From positions 248,001-312,000 of the forward strand of contig JAFFSR010000279.1 in assembly GCA_017163975.1 (NCBI GenBank): 64,000 bases of DNA, read 5' to 3'. Position 1 is the stretch's first letter, and each line of letters begins with the position of its first letter. Source of the DNA: Anastatus disparis. Its lineage: Eukaryota; Arthropoda; Insecta; Hymenoptera; Eupelmidae. A model generated the notes under the pieces. The model was not told the DNA's origin and ran no database searches. It saw only the letters and a list, made by a program, of their open reading frames with translations. Positions 56,237 to 64,000 of the stretch are shown here, piece by piece. The position numbers and the translations under genes are program-made.

Positions 56237-56353
56237 GCTTGATGCAATAAATTTTTAAACATCTGCTCGAAATCCCAAGTTGTTGAGTTCATTTAATTTC
56301 AACATTTTCCCACGAGCATTAAGTCATTTAAATTCTCTAAAGAGATTTTTTTT

Positions 56354-56704
56354 TATTGATATATATAAATAGATAACGAAGAATTATGTATTAAAATAAA
56401 AATAAATGAGAACCATTTTTCAAAAGATGTCATATACATGACCATCTCAAAATAAAATCTAGTGTTGTTTATTTCACACACCGCCTTATGTCAATTTTAT
56501 GTGGGTCTTAAATAAAATGTCATGTTGCATGCTAATATGTGCTGTCTAAAATATAAAGTTATCAAAAGAAATTTCATGTAACTTCAAAATACGAACCCAA
56601 CGGATATTGCTGCATCGTAAAGTCGGCGAGTATACTAACTTTACCAGAAGAAGGCAAGATTAGTCTCATTCTTTTGCTGCTTATTTATAAATTATTGTTA
56701 AAAT

Positions 56705-56747
<43 letters not shown>

Positions 56748-56990
56748 TATATATATATTCTAGAATGAAAGTAATAAGGTAAGATTGATTAATAAAATAA
56801 AAATAAAATATAAAATAAAACTTAGCCGATCTTGCTATAAATTCTTAACATTTTGACGTTACAGATTTTTAACCACACAGCGCTAAACTCTACTCCATAA
56901 TTTTTAATTTTTTATATTTTATATTATATTAGAGTTTTAAATATTTGATTTTATTTTTTTATTCATTATATTTAATTTTCGTATTGTGGT
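56354..56990. other. Stretch without genes, with (TA)n
   Basis: (TA)n at about 56710-56757 and one degenerate unit of the 37-bp repeat near 56870. Nothing else recognised. Confidence 0.5.
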
Positions 56991-56991
56991 T

Positions 56992-58775
56992 TTATAATAT
57001 TTCTTTGTGAACGATGTTTTTAGTATATTCTATTTCATCTTTGACTTTTCTTGGTTTTTCTGTTAATAATATTTTCAATTCTTCTTCATTAGTTGTCCTT
57101 GAAAGTGCAACGTATAACTGCCTATGACTAAAAATTGGTGTTGGTAAATACACTCCTACTTTTTCAAATGATTGTCCTTGTGACTTATTAATAGTCATTG
57201 CATGAGCAAGTTTTACAGAAAATTATTTTCTGGTCATCCAGAATGGCAGTTCATCATTTGCTGATAAGGTCATACGTGGTAGGAATATAGTGCTTCTTTT
57301 TTTACTTCCTTTTAATATTTGTGCAATAATAGTAAATTTTTATATTTTTGTTAATCGGGTTGCGTTACAAAATCCTTCATTCAAATTAACAATTCTTAGA
57401 AGCATTGCTATAGCTTCTTCTTTTAATTGCAATCTATGTGGAGTTAAACCGTTGGGCGTTAAAGAATTTAAAAATTCTGTTAGAAAAATTGCGTCTTAAC
57501 TTTCGTCACATCTTTTGCAGAGTCAATGCTCAAGTACTCTATTACTGGTTCATTTATTTTTGATAAAATTTTTTCATTCATTTCTGTTACATCTACGTTT
57601 TTCGGTGCTTAAATAATATTTTCGTAATAGTCACAATTTTCAATATTTATATTTCGCCCGTAAATTTTATCGATCAGCTTGCCCTTTGACAATATTTCTT
57701 TTGGAATTTGTATAACTTTATTTCCGTTTTCATATTTTGAAATAAAATTACCATTTCTTATAATTAGTAACCAATTTATAAATTTATCATCTGATTCCTA
57801 TAAAAGTTTATTTTCTTTTAAAGACATACATTAAAAATATTTCCAAAAATACCTTTTTTTACACAATTTTTTACTATCTGTGTTCTATTTCTATGTTTTA
57901 CTATTGGCAATGTTTGTCTGAAGTCACCTAGTATGATAAACGTTTTCCCTCCAAACGGATAATTATTATCATATACATCTTTAAACACACGATCGATGGC
58001 TTCGAAAGCGTATTTTGATGTCATAGTGATTTCATCCGAAATAACAATTGATACATTTTTGATTTCTTTACCTATTTCGCTGTTTGCACGAATATTATAT
58101 ATTGTGTCTTCAGATATGTTCAACGGTAATTCAAATGCTGTATGTACTATCACACCATCTTGTAATAAATTAGCCGCTATACCTGTCCATGATACAACTA
58201 AATAGTTAATTTCATGAATTTTTAGATAGGTCATAATTGTATTTGATAAGTAGTTTTTACCGCTGCTACCTAGACCATCTATATATATACTTTTCAGTTC
58301 AGTTTGTATATAATAATTTTTTTTACTTTATTAAAAATAGCCGTTCAAGCATTTGTTAGACTATTAGTAATTAACAGAATATTATTAACATTATTTACTG
58401 TACTATATTCAATTTCGTTATTTTTAATATGATATTCTAAAGTAGGCAAATCAAAGTCACTTAATTGGAATCCATTATTAGTTGAAATATCATTAATTAT
58501 GCTTAATGCATATTTTTTACCCTCTTTGTTGATTCGTTTTTGGTAATATGATAGAAATAGATTTTATATTTTTCATATAATTCTCGAGCATGAATTAGAG
58601 TGTGAAATGTACAAATGTGACTTAATAATTGACAAAGAGCTTTTAGAAATCGAGATTTACATGATTTTTTTAAACATTTATCCCATCCATCATCTATTTC
58701 AACTAAATTTCTTGCTTTTGCTGCTTGAAAGAATGTTGGGTATGTAATTTCATCGAAAGTTTCTAGCAGGGTTGC
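56992..58775 (-). pseudogene. Helitron PIF1-type helicase half
   Basis: Starting at 58775 and reading left: LLETFDEITYPTFFQAAKAR, the linker before the helicase; a P-loop as GLGSSGKNYL near 58250-58280 (the usual Thr after Lys is Asn); VVSWTGIAANLLQDG; IVISDEITMTSKYAFEAID (Walker B); FGGKTFIILGDFRQTLPIV; LNSLTPNGLTPHRLQLKEEA (57487 onward); and finally MTINKSQGQSFEKVGVYL with LYVALSR near 57120. Several stops and frame shifts break it. It contains exactly the part that the plus-strand Helitron remnant lacks. The right end stops at the 81-bp satellite. Confidence 0.88.
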
Positions 58776-58779
58776 AAAT

Positions 58780-59345
58780 ATTTAAATCATTTTGGGCTTT
58801 AAATAAATTTTAATTCACAAATTCTTTTTGAATTCGTAATTAGAGTTTTATTTAATTAACAATTCCTTTTAAATTTATAATTAAAAATATTTTAATTAAC
58901 AAATCAAAATCTAATCGTGAATTGAAAAGGCTTTCATTAAAAAATCAAAAGGAATTCTTAATTAAATAAATTTCAATTAAGAAATCAAAATGTAATCGTG
59001 AATTGAAAGGGCTTTAATTACAAAATCAAAAGGAATTCTTAATTAAATGAATTTCAATTAAGAAATCAAAATTTAATCGTGAATTGAAAAGGCTTTAATT
59101 CCAAAATCAAAAGGAATCCTTAATTAAATAAATTTCAATTAAGAAATCAAAATGTAATCGTGAATTGAAAGGGCTTTAATTCCAAAATCAAAAGGAATTC
59201 TTAATTAAATAAATTTCAATTAAGAAATCAAAATTTAATCGTGAATTGAAAGGGCTTTAATTCCAAAATCAAAAGGAATCCTTAATTAAATAAATTTCAA
59301 TTAAGAAATCAAAATGTAATCGTGAATTGAAAGAGCGTCAGTTAT
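58780..59345. repeat. 81-bp satellite
   Basis: Six to seven copies of a unit containing AATCGTGAATTGAAAGGGCT, then TTAATTNCAAAATCAAAAGG. Two unit types alternate (AATGTAATCG and AATTTAATCG), suggesting a 162-base dimer. Confidence 0.9.
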
Positions 59346-59439
59346 GATTATGATTTGTGAATTCGAGGGCTTTAATTAAAAATTCCATAATTCCTTTTTA
59401 ATTAAACGTTTTAAAGGAATTTTTATCATATATATGTAT

Positions 59440-59535
59440 ATAGAAAAACAGATGTGGACGCGCACATACATACGCACCTGGGCTCATATATATGCAACAT
59501 TTCGTATCGACCCAAACGCACACATACAGACAAGT

Positions 59536-59592
<57 letters not shown>

Positions 59593-59988
59593 CATACATA
59601 CATACATACATACGTGGGACATTCCACGTCAATTAGAACGCACCCACAGACAGGTTTATATATATGGGACATTTCATGCCAATGCGCATGCACACACACA
59701 GGATTATATATGTATATATATATATATATATATACATGGGACATTTCGGGTCAACTCGTGCGTACTCATGATCACAGGCTTCTCTATATATATGGAACAT
59801 TTCATGACAACTCTCACATACCTATCCGAGTTCCTTCAGGTTCGCATATATGAGACGTTTCATGTCAATTTTCATTCATGCACACACACGTTAATATACA
59901 TGGGATTTTTTATGTAAATTTCAACGCACACACATACAGGTTTATATATATGGGACATTTCATGCCAATGCGCACGCACACACACACA

Positions 59989-60027
<39 letters not shown>

Positions 60028-60276
60028 GGGACATTTCATGTCAACTTGTACATACTCATAATCGCAGGCTTATCTATATATATGGAACATTTCATGACAA
60101 CTCTCACACACCTATCCGAGTTCTCAGGTTTTCATACATGGGACGTTTCGTGTCAATTTTCATTCATGCACACACACGTTGATATACATGGGATTTTTTC
60201 TGTAAATTTCACCGCACGCACATACAGGTTTATATATATGGGACATTTCATGCCAATGCGCATGCACACACACAGG

Positions 60277-60327
<51 letters not shown>

Positions 60328-60950
60328 GACATTTCATGTCAACTCGTATGTACTCATAATCACAGGCTTTTCTATATATATGGAACATTTCATGACAACT
60401 CTCACACACCTATCCGAGTTCCTTCAGGTTTACATATATGCGACGTTTCATGTCAATTTTCATTCATGCATACACGCTTTTATATACATGCGACTCTTCA
60501 TGTCAACTCATGTACGACCTTACTGACAGGTTTTTGCATATGTATATATGGTCCATTTCATATCAAATTGCTCACGTTCACCCGCAATTTTTTTGTTTCT
60601 ATATATATATATATATATGGGACATTTCATGTCAACTTGCACGTACTCGCAAGCACAGGTTTTTCTATATATATGGGACATTTCATGACAACTTGTACAC
60701 ACCTATCTAAGTACCCTTAGGTTTATATATATGAGACGTTTCATGTCAATTCGCATGCATGCACACACGCGTTCATGTACGTGGGACTTTTCATGTCGAC
60801 TTACAAGCATGATATAAACATATCTATATACATAAGGGACATTTCATGTAGAATCGCACGTACACACACAGGTTTATTCAAGTTTATATGGAACATTTAA
60901 TTTCAACTTATACGCGCACGCACACGCTCACACATACAAACACATATTTA

Positions 60951-60960
<10 letters not shown>
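59440..60960. repeat. ~58-bp / ~290-bp satellite with (TA)n tracts
   Basis: Subunits such as TATATATGGGACATTTCATG followed by TCAACTCGTACGTACTCA. The phrase CTATATATATGGAAC recurs at about 59785, 60073, 60371 and (variant) 60662, giving a ~290-base period. (TA)n tracts of varying length fall at fixed places in the unit. Long frames across it are artefacts. Confidence 0.9.
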
Positions 60961-61002
<42 letters not shown>

Positions 61003-61989
61003 CTTTACCTTATCGATGTAGACAATATTTAAAAAATAGTTATTTATTATGCTGTGGTACCCATGATCGCCGTCTTTGGATACCTAGGTGTTAATGACAA
61101 CTTAAACATCATCTACAGCTAAAACTTTTGAAATTCAACTTATAGTTTAATAACTACTTTGAAGTTGTTTCAAATGTTATCTAGCCAAACATGGATGTTC
61201 CGAGTAAGATAAACATTGTCTACAAGAATATCTTTTTAAATTTAGCCATTATTTATTAATAACATGTACGTTTCCCGAGATGACATCTCACAATATCCAG
61301 GTGATCCTGGCTACCTGGAAATCGTCTATATGAATGAATTTTGAAATTTCCCATACCGATTATGAAGTTTACAGACATTTGCAGGGACTACGTTAAATGA
61401 AACTTGGAGATTCTTTTAGATTTCGATTCTAAGGTTGTTTGATTAGGTCGGAGAATACTCGGAAATAAAAAGATTTTAAAAGAACAATTGTTTAAGATTC
61501 ATGCAAATTCCATGAAATATGTTGATTTACTCGTAGTCGATACCCATATATAAAGATCATTCATACAAATCATCTCGCATATAAATTTGCGGTAGTATCC
61601 CTACTAATTTATGAATTTTTCGTTCGAATAATGCCAGCGAAATTTAACTTCGAGAAAGCATATTAGTATTGTAATTAGTGAATAATTTTAACATTTTTTC
61701 ATCAAACATCATTCCGATATACAGGTAATAAGCGCTATTATTTAAAAAATTTAAAAAAAGTTAATTTATTTATTTTATACTTTTTAGTCTATTTATTCAA
61801 TTATTGTATTTTATTTTTAAAGCATGTTTTTAAAATTTTGTATTTTCTATTTTTAAGTTAAAATTGTTTTTATTATCATTTAGAGTTACATTGCAACCAG
61901 ACTTTTCGAAGATTACACGCAGGTACATCCGTTATCGGCGACTTGGTACTCCAGTTCGACCTCTTTATCCTTAATCATTATTATGCATT
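60961..61989. other. Stretch without recognised genes
   Basis: Starts in (TA)n, then moderately AT-rich unique-looking sequence. No gene, RNA or clear repeat. Confidence 0.45.
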
Positions 61990-62039
61990 ATAGATTCACT
62001 TTCAAACCTTGAATTAGGTTTTAGCAGCCCCGAAATCCC

Positions 62040-62250
62040 CCGGGGAACCCACCTCGACCCAGAGAAAGCCTCCCCACTTGTACTTCCTCGGAGACGACGT
62101 CCATGCGTATTCTGGACAAAGTGCATCACTTTGTGGCAATTGTTTGATCTCAAATTCGGTTTTAGCAACCCTGAAAACCCCCGAGAAACTTGCCTTGACC
62201 CAAAGAAAGCCTCCCCATTTATACTTCCTCGGAGATGACTTTTCACACCC
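62040..62250. repeat. Two-copy direct repeat, 140-base offset
   Basis: AAAGCCTCCCCACTTGTACT, then TCCTCGGAGACGAC, near 62064-62098, and AAAGCCTCCCCATTTATACT, then TCCTCGGAGATGAC, near 62204-62238. The region is GC-rich against its surroundings. Overlapping minus-strand frames repeat KYKWGGFLWV but show no known domain. Confidence 0.7.
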
Positions 62251-62279
62251 ATTATCATCGACCTGGATGTCCAGGTACC

Positions 62280-64000
62280 AAAATGACAACTGATTATTGT
62301 ATTGTCATCCAAGACCAAAGTCTATGCCAATTGTCAAAATTTATATCTGTCAAAAAGTGCCTGAAATCGAGCGCGCAAGATTTGATTACAGACAGACAAA
62401 CATGCAAACAGACATGAAGGCGAATATAAGAAAAGCGTATATAAAAAAATAATATTTACCTACGTTAAGTCTGCTTTGAGACTAATTATCTTTCGTTTTT
62501 TATGACAAAAACAAGTAAATTGAATTTGAGAAAATTTCTATAAGTTACTTAAATTTATGAAAAAGTCAATATAAATCGTCATTTTTGCAGAATTATGAAG
62601 ATTATGATTATTTTCGCGGAAATTATAAAGTTATGGAAATTATTTATGGAAACGTTTTCGATTGGAAAATTTGTGACTATTGCAGTTGAATTTTGTTACA
62701 TCATCATCAGTTATATCCTCGTTAAAACGACCCGAAAATTTCTGAAAGAATCGGAACAAATATTTTTCCGGTCTTTCAAGAATGTTTAAGAACTATTATG
62801 AAATGAAAATTGATAAATGTTTCAAGTTTTCCGAATCGTTCCGACATTGAAATTTCAATTATAAGCCGTCACTCATAAAATTTGGAAAAGTCTATTGTAT
62901 GCAACTATTTTTCCAGTGATTCAGTTGTAATTTATAAAATTGTGAATTTGGGTGATTCATTATGTTTCTTTCCGTAATATTTATCTGATGTTGGAGCTAC
63001 AGCAATCAAGTTTTGCTTTTTTTATTTCATTAATATCATTTTAAATCCGTAAATTAATAGTGTATTGTGTAACGAGTAAGGTTTAGTTAAATATTGCGCA
63101 CGAGGGCAAGTTGGCGCACGAGCGTAGCCAATAGCGCCATTGTCCGAGACTCTCTCTCTCTCATATCTGCCGTACGACTGACTCGCAATAGTATATTTCA
63201 ATACTTTTTGGTACTATTATTTGTAATTGAATTACATACTTTTAGTTCACCAATTTCACGTTAATACGGAATAATTACGATTTCTTTAATGTAAAAATAA
63301 TACAAGAATAGATGATACGATTTACTTTGTCAGAGGTTAAAGCGAGATAGAGTATAAAATTCATCATATGGTCGATGAGATACAGTATGAGGGCGCTGCG
63401 CTTGTATAAACCTTTGCGATTTTACATTAATTAATGCTTTTGCGTGACATTATTTTACAGAATGTAACGTATTTACGTGATTTATTACAAAATAATATTA
63501 TACATAGCTGTAAAACACACGCCCTCAAAAAACAACACACGCAGCGCGCGCTATTAGCTACTTACTACCCCGAAAACGCATGCGCTATAGGCCGCTTACT
63601 CAGCACGGATGAGAAAAACAAATATAATGACTTGTCCGCACTAAAGCTATGTTAATACAATAATTTTTGTTAAAATAAAAAATCATTTAAACTTGTAAAT
63701 TTTTTATGAACTTGGATTGGAAATTATATCAAGCTCGACAAACCTAATCTTGAAATACGTTACATTGAAAGTTTGTATTATTACTTTTTATGTAGTATTT
63801 TCGTGGGTTTCTTGAGTTGTCCGCACTCGAGTTGAATCTTACAAATTTTTTCTTTGTCGTAAAAAAATGTTATTAAACGCATTGTTTATTCATAACTTGG
63901 GATTGGAAATATTATTAGAAGACTGGAAGCTTCGTCATGCTCTTAAAAATAAAAATAATGTTATCTAATTTTAAAAATAATATTAATCTGAATAATATAT
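62280..64000. other. Right end of the window, nothing recognised
   Basis: AT-rich. A GC-richer part at 63100-63190 contains a (CT)n run. The 73-codon frame at 63434 and the 64-codon frame at 62595 match nothing I know and are left uncalled. Confidence 0.45.

Larger units (their letters stand above)
51644..56340 (+). mobile_element. Penelope-like element with an inverted partial copy
   Basis: The plus-strand copy (~53,176-56,340) has reverse transcriptase and a GIY-YIG endonuclease. A 5'-truncated copy in the opposite direction (51645-53175) abuts its front. The arms 51645-53175 and ~54,772-56,299 are almost identical. An ~13-base AGAGATTTTTTTT at about 51631-51643 and 56341-56353 is a probable target duplication. 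Inverted head-to-head copies are a known Penelope arrangement. All coding frames of the long copy are broken. Confidence 0.88.

Noticed and set aside
59398..60720. Ile/Tyr-rich frames up to 280 codons
   Set aside because: They translate (TA)n and the GGGACATTTCATG satellite and repeat with it.
63434..63655. 73-codon plus-strand frame
   Set aside because: No similarity, no codon signal, no promoter or splice support that I can see.

Overview
The window looks like gene-poor, repeat-rich nuclear DNA of an animal, most likely an arthropod and plausibly an insect. The basis is strong AT bias, abundant microsatellites, and a mixture of LTR retrotransposon, Penelope, Helitron, Polinton/Maverick and MITE families. 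The species cannot be named from sequence alone, and I recognise no host gene. Almost everything readable is mobile or satellite DNA.

Layout. 1-7.5 kb: a TG-rich microsatellite split by a young, minus-strand Ty3/Gypsy-type element (391-6784; two 814-bp LTRs, tRNA-Lys-type primer site, 4-bp target duplication) that kept gag and protease but lost nearly all of pol. 7.5-11.5 kb: a possible solo LTR, a degenerate ~175-bp satellite, and an old relative of the first element interrupted by a TA-flanked MITE. 12.4-15.7 kb: a ~3.3-kb foldback element with ~1.5-kb arms. 17.1-18.9 kb: a ~150/300-bp satellite. 19.1-20.2 kb: a 1-kb palindrome sitting inside a (TA)n tract. 20.5-24.5 kb: a MITE, then the 5' half of a decayed Helitron.

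24,546-39,770 is a complete-ended Polinton/Maverick. It has 166-bp terminal inverted repeats and a perfect 6-bp target duplication, and it sits inside the Helitron reading frame. From right to left on the minus strand it carries a spliced acidic protein gene, protein-primed family-B DNA polymerase, a chromodomain-bearing integrase, the minor capsid (penton) protein, a small basic capsid-accessory protein, the major capsid protein, a conserved 230-residue protein, an adenain-type protease, and several small proteins, two of which start with myristoylation-like signals. One small gene lies on the plus strand near the right end. Polymerase, integrase, major capsid and accessory genes carry stops or frameshifts, and I see no packaging ATPase, so this copy appears inactive.

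39.8-40.5 kb: the Helitron frame resumes, is interrupted by a TTAA-flanked MITE, and ends in a 29-bp minisatellite. 40.9-48.2 kb: three large tandem arrays (GGCCCAAA-type, CTCCGT-type, 37-bp). 48.9-50.6 kb: two tandem 834-bp units ending in hairpins. 51.16-51.34 kb: a cluster of stable RNA-like hairpins. 51.6-56.3 kb: a Penelope-like element (reverse transcriptase plus GIY-YIG endonuclease) with an inverted truncated copy and hammerhead-type motifs at both ends. 57.0-58.8 kb: the helicase half of a Helitron on the minus strand. 58.8-61 kb: two more satellites. The remaining 3 kb is AT-rich with nothing I can name.
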